From Bacteroides sp. (lineage in GTDB: Bacteria; Bacteroidota; Bacteroidia; Bacteroidales; Bacteroidaceae), in assembly GCA_022648295.1 (NCBI GenBank), contig JALCME010000006.1:102561-166560 (forward strand): 64,000 nt of DNA, given 5' to 3'. Within the stretch, counting starts at the first letter, position 1, and the number at the start of each line of letters is the position of its first letter. The notes below the pieces were generated by a model. The model had not been told where the DNA came from. It ran no database searches and saw only the letters and a program-made list of their open reading frames with translations. The translations under genes and the position numbers were made by a program. Below, piece by piece: positions 8,334 to 16,418 of this stretch.

Positions 8334-9569
8334 CTATCCTAGGAACGAGATCAATACACCTGCCGCAACTGCAGAACCAATAACACCCGAGATATTACTA
8401 GACATACAGTAATTCAGCACATGGTTTTTAGGATCATATTTAGTGGCAATCTCATTGCACACCCGGCTTGCCATAGGCACTGCGCTCAATCCCGTAGCAC
8501 CAATCAACGGATTGATTTTCTTACGACTGAAGAGATTGACAACCTTCACAAATAGTATACCTCCGGAAATAGACAAAGCAAAAGCCAGAAAACCTCCTAC
8601 TACAATACCGATAGTAGTCCAGTTCAGGAAAGCCTGACTGGTCATCGTAGCTCCTACGCTTAAACCCAGAAAGATGGTAGCTGTATTCATAATGCTATTG
8701 GCAGCGGCATCAAATAAACGACTGGTATCGGAACCAATTTCCTTAATCAGATTACCAAACATCAACATACCAATCAAAGGTACAGCAGTTGGCACAAAAA
8801 GAGCAACAACTGTAGTTACAGCAATCGGGAAAAGAATCTTCACCACCCGTTGGTTCTTAATCACGGTTTTCGAAGGATACAATTTTTCCTGTTCCTTCAT
8901 ATTGATCATTAGTTCCTTCTTTGTGCAAAGCAGCTTCACAACCAAAGGTATAATCACCGGCACCAAAGCCATATAAGAATAAGCTGCAATAGCAATAGGG
9001 CCTAACAACTGGGGAGCCAGCTTAATAGTGGTAAAGATAGCCGTAGGACCATCCGCACCTCCAATGATGCCGAGTGCACCAGCTTCCTTAGGAGTAAATC
9101 CCATCAGAATGGCTACGATTAAAACAGTAAATATACCCAGCTGTGCAGCGGCTCCAAATATAGAAAGACGCAAATTACGCAACATCGGTCCAAAGTCTGT
9201 CAAAGCTCCTACTCCCATAAAGATGATAGGTGGCAAGAATCCGGTTTTAATCAACATATAGTAAATGAAGTTCATAATTCCCAAATCATGGGCAACCTCA
9301 TGCAAAGGCATCTGCCACACATTTTTCATTACTCCGTTCACCAAAACCATTCCATTCTCATCCGCCTGAATCACCCCCATATCTCCACCGGGGAAATTGG
9401 CAATAAGCACACCGAACGCAATAGGCACGAGCAATAAAGGTTCGTAATGCTTTTTAATGCCTAAATAAAGCAAAATGAAAGCGATGGCATACATCACCAG
9501 AAACGACGGATCAGCAAAAATATTACTGAATGCCGTCATATCATAGAGTTTTCCAAATATATCTTCCAT
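8334..9569 (-). CDS. oadB: Sodium-pumping decarboxylase beta subunit (OadB-like)
   Basis: This 411-residue polytopic membrane protein belongs to the OadB/MmdB/GcdB family. Signature stretches are ALGIIGGADGPTAIFTT, with the Asp known to be essential for coupled Na+ transport and decarboxylation, GLSAVPMASRVCNE, and the C-terminal NYCMSSNISGVIGSAVAAG. The family releases CO2 from carboxybiotin on the alpha subunit and exports Na+. The start lies 3 bases after the alpha-subunit stop, and the gene order gamma-alpha-beta is that of a complete Na+-translocating decarboxylase. Oxaloacetate is the most likely substrate; the beta subunit alone does not distinguish oxaloacetate from methylmalonyl-CoA. 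Confidence 0.92.
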   Translation of the reverse strand: MEDIFGKLYDMTAFSNIFADPSFLVMYAIAFILLYLGIKKHYEPLLLVPIAFGVLIANFPGGDMGVIQADENGMVLVNGVMKNVWQMPLHEVAHDLGIMNFIYYMLIKTGFLPPIIFMGVGALTDFGPMLRNLRLSIFGAAAQLGIFTVLIVAILMGFTPKEAGALGIIGGADGPTAIFTTIKLAPQLLGPIAIAAYSYMALVPVIIPLVVKLLCTKKELMINMKEQEKLYPSKTVIKNQRVVKILFPIAVTTVVALFVPTAVPLIGMLMFGNLIKEIGSDTSRLFDAAANSIMNTATIFLGLSVGATMTSQAFLNWTTIGIVVGGFLAFALSISGGILFVKVVNLFSRKKINPLIGATGLSAVPMASRVCNEIATKYDPKNHVLNYCMSSNISGVIGSAVAAGVLISFLG

Positions 9570-9572
9570 TGT

Positions 9573-11420
9573 TTATCCTATCTTCATTAATATATCGTCC
9601 TCGGATACGGAATCACCTGGATTTGCGTAAATAGCAGTTACGGTTCCGTCAAAATCGGCACGAATGGCATTATAAGTCTTCATAGCCTCTATATAGCATA
9701 GCAAATCTCCTTTTTTAACATGATCACCCACTTTCAAGGGAGTTTCCTGCGTGTTTTTAGTTAAAAAGAATTTTCCTTCCAGTGGCGACGGAACATCCTG
9801 CCCACCAGCTGCAGAAGCTGCACTTCCTCCAGCAGCAGGCACAGTAGCAGGCGATGCCAGATCAACATCACCATAAGCAACCGTTACGTGATAAGCCTGC
9901 CCGTCTACCTGTACGGTAAGAGTCTTTGGTTTAGTATCATCCAACGGTGACTTATCTCTTTCTGCACGACGCTTGGCAACATCTTCCAAGAAATCAGCTT
10001 TAGCCTTTCCACTTTTGTAAGCTTCGTATTGAGCAGGATGCATGGCATATTCGAAGAGTTCTTCATCATCTTCACCCATTTCCCACTTATTCTCTTTCAT
10101 CATCTTACGGTACTTATCGAGTGAATCAGGATAGTTATCCTGTGGATTGCCCGTAAAGAATTTACGTCCTTCGCGTTCAGCCTTCTCTATAATTTCAGGA
10201 GCTAAAGTACCTGGTAATTTTCCTGATTTGCCCAATATCATATCCCAGATGTCATCGGCAATCATACCCCAACGTTCCTTGCCTTTTTCCATGGCTATCA
10301 CATTCATCATAGCCAAGTTTTTTACGTACTGACTAAAAGGAGTAACCAATGGAGGATAACCGACACGAGGCCATACATAAGCAACTTCAGCAAATAACTT
10401 GATCAGTAGCTGATCTTGTGTCATAAACGGCAGGTTGCGTTTAGCCTTATATTTATTGATAGACTCCAAATTGGTCTCCAAATCGGCCATCAGACTTCCC
10501 ATCATACCACCAGGCAGTCCCGGTCCGATAAGAAGGGAATTCATCAAACGGTTTTTCGGACTAATATATAAACCGAGAAAATCGTCCATAAATTCCTGAA
10601 TCAAGGCCCGCACCTTCATATAGGCTTCCATATTGATTTCAGGAACCTGGAATCCCGCATCTTTCAACATAGCCTGAACACTAAGCAAATCAGCATGCCC
10701 CGTACCCCAGGAAAGAGGTTCCATCCCCACATCTACATAATCGCATCCGGCCTCGCAAACTTCAAGGATACTTGCCATATTAAAACCGGGTCCGGCATGA
10801 CTATGGTATTGAACAGGAATATCAGGATGTGCGGCCTTTATATTGGCAACAATCTTACCTAATGATACCGGACGTCCTATGCCTGCCATATCCTTAATAC
10901 AAATTTCATCGGCACCAAGCTTAATAAGTTCCAATGCCATATTTGTATAATATTCCACTGTATGAACAGGAGAATGCGTAATGCAAAGCGAACATTGTGA
11001 AATCATTCCGGCCTCGTGGGCGTAACCTATGGAAGGGCTTATATTACGAATATCATTCAATCCGCAGAATGTACGGGTGATGTCCGTACCCTGTGCTTTT
11101 TTTACTTTATAAAATAACTGACGCACGTCAGCAGGCACCGGGCTCATTCGTAAACCGTTCAAAGCACGATCCAACATGTGAGTTTGTATACCAGCCTCAT
11201 GAAATGGTTTTGTCCATTCGCGTACGGCTTTATTCGGATTTTCCCCAAACAATAAATTGACCTGTTCAAAACCTCCACCATTAGTCTCCACACGGGCAAA
11301 ACACCCCATCTCAACAATAGCGGGAGCAACCTTCACCAGTTGATCTACACGAGGGACATATTTTCCGGCACTTTGCCACATATCCCTAAAGACCAAACTG
11401 AACTTAATTTCTTTTTTCAT
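9573..11420 (-). CDS. oadA: Decarboxylase alpha subunit: carboxyltransferase plus biotinyl domain (OadA-like)
   Basis: This 615-residue protein has an N-terminal HMGL-like carboxyltransferase TIM barrel (FRDMWQS metal motif near residue 12, CIKDMAG lysine motif, HSHAGPGF metal histidines), a PYC/OADA conserved domain, an Ala/Gly/Pro-rich hinge (AAGGSAASAAGGQ) and a C-terminal biotinyl domain with EAMKT (biotin on Lys581). It transfers carboxylate from a 2-oxo acid, probably oxaloacetate, to biotin for the beta subunit. Where typical pyruvate/oxaloacetate enzymes read FDAMND or FDALND, this one reads FCGLND, so it belongs to a divergent branch and substrate should be held with some caution. 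It is tightly coupled to oadB and lies 48 bases after oadG. Confidence 0.88.
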   Translation of the reverse strand: MKKEIKFSLVFRDMWQSAGKYVPRVDQLVKVAPAIVEMGCFARVETNGGGFEQVNLLFGENPNKAVREWTKPFHEAGIQTHMLDRALNGLRMSPVPADVRQLFYKVKKAQGTDITRTFCGLNDIRNISPSIGYAHEAGMISQCSLCITHSPVHTVEYYTNMALELIKLGADEICIKDMAGIGRPVSLGKIVANIKAAHPDIPVQYHSHAGPGFNMASILEVCEAGCDYVDVGMEPLSWGTGHADLLSVQAMLKDAGFQVPEINMEAYMKVRALIQEFMDDFLGLYISPKNRLMNSLLIGPGLPGGMMGSLMADLETNLESINKYKAKRNLPFMTQDQLLIKLFAEVAYVWPRVGYPPLVTPFSQYVKNLAMMNVIAMEKGKERWGMIADDIWDMILGKSGKLPGTLAPEIIEKAEREGRKFFTGNPQDNYPDSLDKYRKMMKENKWEMGEDDEELFEYAMHPAQYEAYKSGKAKADFLEDVAKRRAERDKSPLDDTKPKTLTVQVDGQAYHVTVAYGDVDLASPATVPAAGGSAASAAGGQDVPSPLEGKFFLTKNTQETPLKVGDHVKKGDLLCYIEAMKTYNAIRADFDGTVTAIYANPGDSVSEDDILMKIG

Positions 11421-11468
11421 ATCAAATAATTCGGTGTTTTTTATTAAAGATTATCGTTCACAAAAGGA

Positions 11469-11723
11469 TTAGATTTTCTCCACTTTAGTGATTTTCCCTT
11501 TACCATGAGTAACTACACTCACAGCTGCACTGACAACGGCCAGTATATTTCCGGGAATTGGAGCGGGAGTATGAACGACCTTTTCCGGTACTATTTCTTC
11601 AGGAGCAAATTTATTCACCAAAAGAATCAATCCTTTACCTAAGTAAATCACAATCAGCAGAATAGCAAAGACGGTAGTCATACCTACTACCATCAACAAG
11701 AGCGCTGTTTCTAAGTTCTCCAT
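11469..11723 (-). CDS. oadG: Decarboxylase gamma subunit (OadG-like)
   Basis: A small single-pass membrane protein: one N-terminal helix (ETALLLMVVGMTTVFAILLIVIYLGKG), then a short hydrophilic tail with HTPAPIPGNILA. OadG subunits anchor and assemble the alpha-beta decarboxylase complex. The frame is open back to an ATG at 11780, but that start would put about 19 polar residues (MPNFERFFVKQTEY...) before the membrane helix. The ATG at 11721-11723 (MENLETALLL) gives the usual gamma-subunit form of 84 residues. It leads the oadG-oadA-oadB operon. Confidence 0.82.
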   Translation of the reverse strand: MENLETALLLMVVGMTTVFAILLIVIYLGKGLILLVNKFAPEEIVPEKVVHTPAPIPGNILAVVSAAVSVVTHGKGKITKVEKI

Positions 11724-11831
11724 ATTATAAATCATTAAATATTCGGTCTGTTTTACGAAAAATCGTTCGAAATTAGGCATAATCAGTGAAAGATTATAGA
11801 AATAGAATAATAAAATATGCTAAAATTAAAA

Positions 11832-11863
11832 GTTCCCGTGTCGTCAAAAGACAGCACGGGAAC
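11832..11863 (-). terminator. Hairpin terminator after the HU-like gene
   Basis: Arms 11832-11845 and 11850-11863 (GTTCCCGTG core, AAAA loop, two internal mismatches). On the minus strand the stem is followed by CTTTTAATTTT. It ends the HU-like transcript before the oadG operon. Confidence 0.7.
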
Positions 11864-11916
11864 CATTTACTACCAGTAAAGTTCAAAGAGTCAGGTCATT
11901 ACAGGAACAGAGTTTA

Positions 11917-12429
11917 TTAACCTAATGGGTTCTCGTCTATGGTTCCCTCATTATCGCCACCATCACCGGTTCCAGTTCCTCCGCCGGTATTACCACCCTC
12001 ATTTCCACTGTTTTCACCGGAAGTACTACTACCACCCCATTCTTCCCAAAAGATATTGCTATCGACCATAGAACGGGTAGTCACCTGGCTGCTGCTATTG
12101 CGTCGTATTTCAGGAATAAAGCGGACACGAACTTTTGCTATCTGTGAGGCACTTACATCTTCTACTTTCTCCACTCCTTTCTTCGAGGAAGAAGCAGTAT
12201 AGTAGAATGTACCCACTCCGTCAACCTTTACGGAACGTCCTTGCGCCATGTAGTTACCCAACACAGTCCCCAGATTTTTCATTACCGCATAAGTATCACC
12301 TCGGGTCACGGTAGAAAGAATAGCTAACTGATCGGCTATTTGGTCGGTAGTTACAGGTTTACCCACTGTTACAGATTGCGGATACCACAAATTGTTGATT
12401 TTCTTTTGAATTCTTTTAAAAAAAGCCAT
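11917..12429 (-). CDS. HU-family DNA-binding protein with Gly-rich tail
   Basis: A 170-residue protein of the HU-like subfamily common in Bacteroidetes. Residues 1-125 hold the HU/IHF-like fold (TTDQIADQLAILSTVTRGD, helical dimer part; GRSVKVDGVGTFYYTASS, the start of the beta arm; IAKVRVRFIPEIRR). The tail (about 135-170) is low complexity: GENSGNEGGNTGGG followed by GTGDGGDNEG. It probably shapes or compacts DNA; specific targets are unknown. It is a single-gene transcript with a consensus promoter and an unusually long leader of about 160 bases. Confidence 0.85.
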   Translation of the reverse strand: MAFFKRIQKKINNLWYPQSVTVGKPVTTDQIADQLAILSTVTRGDTYAVMKNLGTVLGNYMAQGRSVKVDGVGTFYYTASSSKKGVEKVEDVSASQIAKVRVRFIPEIRRNSSSQVTTRSMVDSNIFWEEWGGSSTSGENSGNEGGNTGGGTGTGDGGDNEGTIDENPLG

Positions 12430-12599
12430 AATAATAAATTTTATAAATACTATAATTTAGTGCAAATGAACTTGTCATCATTGCTTTGACCGATCGGGTT
12501 ATGGACTGACCGGGGCCGCATCTTATTTAAAAGATAAAAGGAATTTTTGCCGTGAGGCCTCAACGGTTATGTCCTTTGTTTCTCTCAAATTCGATGATG

Positions 12600-12630
12600 C
12601 AAAGTTAGAATGAGGAAAAGGGAAAAGCAA
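12600..12630 (-). promoter_or_regulatory. Promoter of the HU-like gene (TTG-N20-TAACTTTG)
   Basis: On the minus strand TTG (12628-12630) and TAACTTTG (12600-12607) are 20 bp apart, a full Bacteroides consensus, about 170 bases before the start codon. The GC-richer leader (12430-12595) contains short self-complementary stretches. Confidence 0.7.
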
Positions 12631-13321
12631 GAAAACAGCATCTACGGAAGTTCTCAATAAGCATCTCATATACAACAAGTTACAATATACTTTTTTCTAC
12701 ATGCTATTAATGACCCATAAGCATGAAATGGAAAGAAATAGATAGGACCTCTACATGAATAAAAAGTAAACAGCCCATTATTAATGATATAGCATTTTAT
12801 TAACTCTACAAATGGAAGCATACCAAAAAACAAGACCGACAGACCATATTTTATAAATTCTCCCGATTAAAAACAAGAAAATCCATAGTTAGATCAAGCC
12901 AATCTGAAAATCTCCCCAACAACGAAAAAGTTTAGCGGTAGTATATTCACAGAAGTGCAAATAGACACTTAAACATAATGTTTTTTCAATTTTAGGTTTG
13001 CTATCTACAAGAAAGATCACGAACGATTGTCACCCCCATCCAGAGCACCTTCTGACGAGGGTAGGCAAAGGTAGGGACTGAGATAGGCAAAGATAGGAAC
13101 TGAGATAGGGAAAGGTAGGAACTGACCTTGGCTGAGGTTGAGATCAATGTATCATCGACTGAAAAACAGGTCCCAAAAAGATTAGTCTGGAGTAGAAAAT
13201 GTTTAAAATTTTCCGACATAAATAGTAGAGACTAATGTAATCACTTCAGACAGGAGTAAACCCACACGGTGATATTCACATTATACTGTGATTTTTATTA
13301 TCCTATTCAAGATCATCATGC
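12631..13321. other. Gene-poor stretch without a convincing gene
   Basis: AT-rich sequence between the HU promoter and the hipA remnant. A 72-codon minus-strand frame at 13001-13219 spans a 22-bp tandem repeat that is not a multiple of three, and it matches nothing I recognise. The stretch holds the tandem repeat and weak promoter-like TAGGTTTG at 12993-13000. I see nothing else. Confidence 0.5.
13063..13128. repeat. 22-bp tandem repeat, three copies
   Basis: Units AGGCAAAGGTAGGGACTGAG.., AGGCAAAGATAGGAACTGAG.. and AGGGAAAGGTAGGAACTGAC.. begin at 13063, 13085 and 13107. Each is 22 bp with one to four differences, purine-rich on the plus strand. The unit is not a codon multiple, so it is a non-coding minisatellite. 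Confidence 0.85.
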
Positions 13322-13367
13322 AAAAGCAAGCATTAATCACAATATTTTGTGATTAATGCTTGCTTTT
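13322..13367. terminator. Perfect 21-bp hairpin with 4-nt loop beside the hipA remnant
   Basis: Arms 13322-13342 and 13347-13367 (AAAAGCAAGCATTAATCACAA and its exact complement, loop TATT). Each arm ends in a T-run on its strand, so it can act as a terminator either way. It may also be a scar of a small element. No coding gene ends immediately upstream on the plus strand. Confidence 0.6.
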
Positions 13368-13645
13368 ATCAAAGTGACTATAAATATTGCAACGCCAGCT
13401 ATGAAAATTATGCGGATTTCTCCTTATTAAATACGGGACAAGAATACAGATTGTCTCCTGCATACGATTTAATGAACACATCATTGCATTTGGTACAACC
13501 TCGTATCTTTGCACTTGATAAAGGATTGTTTAGGGAAGGCATAAAGTTGACAAACACCCAGACAGTATGTAAGGGCGATTTTGAAGGCTCGAAGAAGCGA
13601 TATAAACAAAGTACTGATTATAGACGTTCTATGTTACTAGAATAA
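13349..13645 (+). pseudogene. HipA-like toxin kinase remnant
   Basis: An open frame of 98 codons that only begins (GTG) inside the adjacent hairpin. Its middle reads ADFSLLNTGQEYRLSPAYDL, then MNTSLHLVQPRIFALDKGLF, then REGIKLTNTQTVCKGDFEG. This corresponds to the C-terminal kinase lobe of HipA-family proteins (the LKNFSL/LSPAYDLMNT signature). The N-terminal two thirds and the end of the domain are missing, and the sequence after GDFEG no longer resembles HipA. No HipB partner is nearby. It is a decayed toxin-antitoxin fragment and is not expected to be functional. Confidence 0.72.
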
Positions 13646-13670
13646 AAAACATCAAAAACTTAGATTATCA

Positions 13671-14768
13671 ATGAGAACCGGAATAATTTGGATATCCATA
13701 CTACTGCTCTTTCTATCAGCTAATGTCTTTATATTTTGGCATGTGTGGAAAATCCTCCCCCTGCCGACATGGGCAAAAGCTATTATCGTAACATTGATGG
13801 CATTATCCTTCTGTCTTCTGTTCGCCAACTTCGCTCCACAAATGGACACACTGCCAATGAGCATTTCAAGAGGTATTTACGAGATAGGCACCTCGTGGAC
13901 TATTGTTATGCTCTATTTACTGATGATATTTCTAGTGCTTGATGCGGGGAGATTACTGCACATGGTCCCCGCATCGTTCCTCAAGGATAGCCTGTGGGGA
14001 AGCATTAGCATTACAGCATTCATGCTGGTGATTCTCGTTTATGGCAATATACACTATAACCATAAAGTACGCCAACCACTGGAACTCACTACGGGCAAGG
14101 AAATCAGTAAACCATTGAAAATTGTCATGATGAGCGATTTGCATCTGGGCTATCACAACTCGCGCAAAGAGTTTGCACGATGGGTGGATTTGGTAAATGC
14201 CGAACAGCCGGACTTGATTCTAATTGCTGGAGACATCATCGACCGGAGTATCCGACCGTTGGAAGAAGAAAAGACAGCCGAAGAATTTCATCGCCTAAAA
14301 GCTCCCGCCATAGCCTGTCTTGGTAACCATGAACATTATGCAGGAGAGCCGAATGCTAAACGATTCTATCGTGAAGCGGGCATTACCCTGCTATGCGATT
14401 CGGTGATGCAAATAGATGACATTTACATCATCGGGCGCAATGACCGTACGGATTTCAAGCGTAAGAAATTAGGAGAGCTAATGAAAGGTATTGATCGTTC
14501 CAAATACATGGTGTTATTGGATCATCAGCCATTCAATTTGGAAGCTGCCGAACAGCAGCACGTCGATTTCCAACTTAGCGGACACACCCATTACGGTCAG
14601 GTATGGCCCATATCATGGATTACAAATTTTATTTACGAGAAAGCTTTTGGTGCCTATCAGAAAGGAAATACACGGTATTATATCAGTTCGGGAATAGGTA
14701 TCTGGGGAGGCAAGTTCCGTATTGGAACCCGCTCGGAATATGTTGTCGCAACTGTAAAGCATCAATAA
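13671..14768 (+). CDS. Membrane-anchored calcineurin-like metallophosphoesterase (YaeI/YkuE type)
   Basis: This 365-residue protein has about four N-terminal membrane helices (within residues 5-128) followed by a metallophosphoesterase domain. Metal-site motifs are in order: Asp156/His158 in SDLHLG, Asp188 in AGDIID, Asn219-His220 in GNHEH, then LDHQPF and SGHTHYGQ. Relatives include YkuE and YaeI, some of which hydrolyse UDP-diacylglucosamine or other lipid phosphodiesters; the substrate here is unknown. Topology puts the catalytic domain after the last helix. It stands alone and is followed by a hairpin terminator. Confidence 0.88.
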   Translation: MRTGIIWISILLLFLSANVFIFWHVWKILPLPTWAKAIIVTLMALSFCLLFANFAPQMDTLPMSISRGIYEIGTSWTIVMLYLLMIFLVLDAGRLLHMVPASFLKDSLWGSISITAFMLVILVYGNIHYNHKVRQPLELTTGKEISKPLKIVMMSDLHLGYHNSRKEFARWVDLVNAEQPDLILIAGDIIDRSIRPLEEEKTAEEFHRLKAPAIACLGNHEHYAGEPNAKRFYREAGITLLCDSVMQIDDIYIIGRNDRTDFKRKKLGELMKGIDRSKYMVLLDHQPFNLEAAEQQHVDFQLSGHTHYGQVWPISWITNFIYEKAFGAYQKGNTRYYISSGIGIWGGKFRIGTRSEYVVATVKHQ

Positions 14769-14812
14769 CACTGTACACTTAGGAAGAATTCGCCAATTTT
14801 ATTAAACCGATC

Positions 14813-14841
14813 CAATTGCGTCCACACTGCGGACGCAATTG
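14813..14841. terminator. Hairpin between two convergent genes
   Basis: Arms CAATTGCGTCC (14813-14823) and its exact complement (14831-14841), 7-nt loop, between the phosphoesterase stop and the convergent aminotransferase stop. No long T-tract, but the position suits bidirectional termination. Confidence 0.65.
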
Positions 14842-14862
14842 AACTGGACTCAATGATAATCG

Positions 14863-16170
14863 TCAGAGTATGGCAAGGCACTTATCGAGCAATTGCAGCA
14901 TCAAATGAATCTCATCAATAGTCACATTCATCACCGGACGGAAACGGATGCTATCTACTCCGGCTTCCAGTAGAATAAACTTTTCATGATCCTGGGCGTA
15001 TTCAATCAGCTTGGACAGTTTCTCGGGATCAGCCAATGAAAAGCCCTGATACAATCCCATGCCACGGATATTCCGGATAATCTGAGGATATTTCTTCTGA
15101 AGAGCCTTCAGGCCCTCAAGCAAGATGGTTGTCTTTTGCGGTATTTGTTCCAGGAGGTGTTCACATTCCATCACTTTCATTTCCTGACAGAAGCGCACCA
15201 TATCCGCAAGATTCCCTCCCCAAGTGGAATCGAGAATACCTTTATCTTCCATGGGATAAAGCATATAAACCACCCCGTTGGCAAGTTTCTTACCGGTTGC
15301 AATGGCCTGCGGTGGATAAGGCAAGTCGTAACTATCCACAGCAAAGAAAGTACCGCATTGTCCTCCGGCTGTCTGGACTTCATCAAAGCCCAGATAGATG
15401 TCGAATTCATGCGCTATCTTACTCAGTTCGCGGAAGAAATAGGCATAAGTAGCACGCTGGCCCCCGGCTCCCTGAATAGGTTCCACAATAATACCGACAA
15501 TTTCATCCGGTTCCAATTCTATTTCCTTACGAATAACGGCAAGACTGCGGTGTATATTTTCCATGTTTTCGTCTTCGGACAAATCATTGTCAACAGCCGG
15601 AAAAGGGACCTTGATATTATCCACCGTCATGTGTTCAAAGTTACGGGTGATGACGGGTACATGCGACAGTTGGGTAATATTGAGCGTAAAAATGGTACGT
15701 CCATGAAAAGCCTGGTCAAAGTAAATCATACGTTTAGCCCCGATCGGCTTGTTCTTGGCTTTCATTTTAGCATCATAGAGATTAATGAAATACTTCAGCA
15801 TATTTTCAATAGCCTCAGCACCGGAGTTCACAGCATAAATTTCGAGTCGGGAATTCTTCATGCATATAGGTGCCCACTGATAGACCTTACGGTAATATTC
15901 CACACATTCAGGAGTAAGAAAGTCAGGATTTGCCATTTTATTGTTGGCGGCATAGATCAGCTTTTCAACATAATCCGGCTCAAACATCATGGGATGGTTG
16001 TGTCCTATGAGTCGCGAACCATAATAACCACACCAGTCAAATAGTTCGTCACCATCAATGGTATGAATCCACATGCCATGTGAATGTTTTAAGTCCACAA
16101 CAAATGGAAACGGTTGCATCACAACGTATTTGGCAAATTCATCCAAATAGACTTTACTTTTGTCGTACAT
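14863..16170 (-). CDS. lat: Class III PLP aminotransferase, L-lysine 6-aminotransferase-like
   Basis: This 435-residue fold-type I class III aminotransferase has the PLP phosphate/ring region AVNSGAEAIENMLKY, AFHGRT, the buried Asp in YLGFDEVQTAGG, and the Schiff-base lysine in ATGKKLANG. The N-terminal MYDKSKVYLDEFAKYVVMQP and the LFDWCGYYGSRLIGHNHP substrate loop resemble lysine 6-aminotransferases, which convert lysine to 2-aminoadipate semialdehyde with 2-oxoglutarate. Close class III enzymes (ornithine, GABA) share most motifs, so substrate is moderately sure. It has no operon partners; its leader has a small AGCACT-4-AGTGCT palindrome at 16212-16227. Confidence 0.8.
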   Translation of the reverse strand: MYDKSKVYLDEFAKYVVMQPFPFVVDLKHSHGMWIHTIDGDELFDWCGYYGSRLIGHNHPMMFEPDYVEKLIYAANNKMANPDFLTPECVEYYRKVYQWAPICMKNSRLEIYAVNSGAEAIENMLKYFINLYDAKMKAKNKPIGAKRMIYFDQAFHGRTIFTLNITQLSHVPVITRNFEHMTVDNIKVPFPAVDNDLSEDENMENIHRSLAVIRKEIELEPDEIVGIIVEPIQGAGGQRATYAYFFRELSKIAHEFDIYLGFDEVQTAGGQCGTFFAVDSYDLPYPPQAIATGKKLANGVVYMLYPMEDKGILDSTWGGNLADMVRFCQEMKVMECEHLLEQIPQKTTILLEGLKALQKKYPQIIRNIRGMGLYQGFSLADPEKLSKLIEYAQDHEKFILLEAGVDSIRFRPVMNVTIDEIHLMLQLLDKCLAIL

Positions 16171-16255
16171 AATCTAACTTCACTTTATTGGAACAATACT
16201 GAATTTATTACAGCACTATACAGTGCTCTTATTTTAAGAACAACACAATGCCCAG

Positions 16256-16263
16256 CAAATATA
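16256..16263 (-). promoter_or_regulatory. -7 box of the aminotransferase promoter (TATATTTG)
   Basis: The minus strand reads TATATTTG, a TAnnTTTG match 85 bases before the start. No TTG lies 19-21 bp upstream, so only half the promoter is supported. Confidence 0.4.
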
Positions 16264-16418
16264 AGAATAAGTAAACAATAAGATATTAAAAATCGGACTT
16301 TAGTGTCATATAAACACAAAAAGCCATACCATTTCGACCATTAGCATTGCTATGCTAAGATATAAAGCACAAAATAACAACTAGAAAAGAATTGATTAAG
16401 AGCTATTTACTCTAAGAT

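Noticed and set aside
13063..13128. Possible short CRISPR array
   Set aside because: Units are directly adjacent without spacers and number only three, so it is a tandem repeat.
13001..13219. 72-codon minus-strand frame with SLPISVPTF-like repeats
   Set aside because: The repetition comes from a 22-bp tandem repeat that shifts frame each unit; there is no coding selection.
15136..16044. 302-codon plus-strand frame
   Set aside because: It lies entirely inside the minus-strand lysine aminotransferase gene, which has full family motifs; it is a shadow frame.
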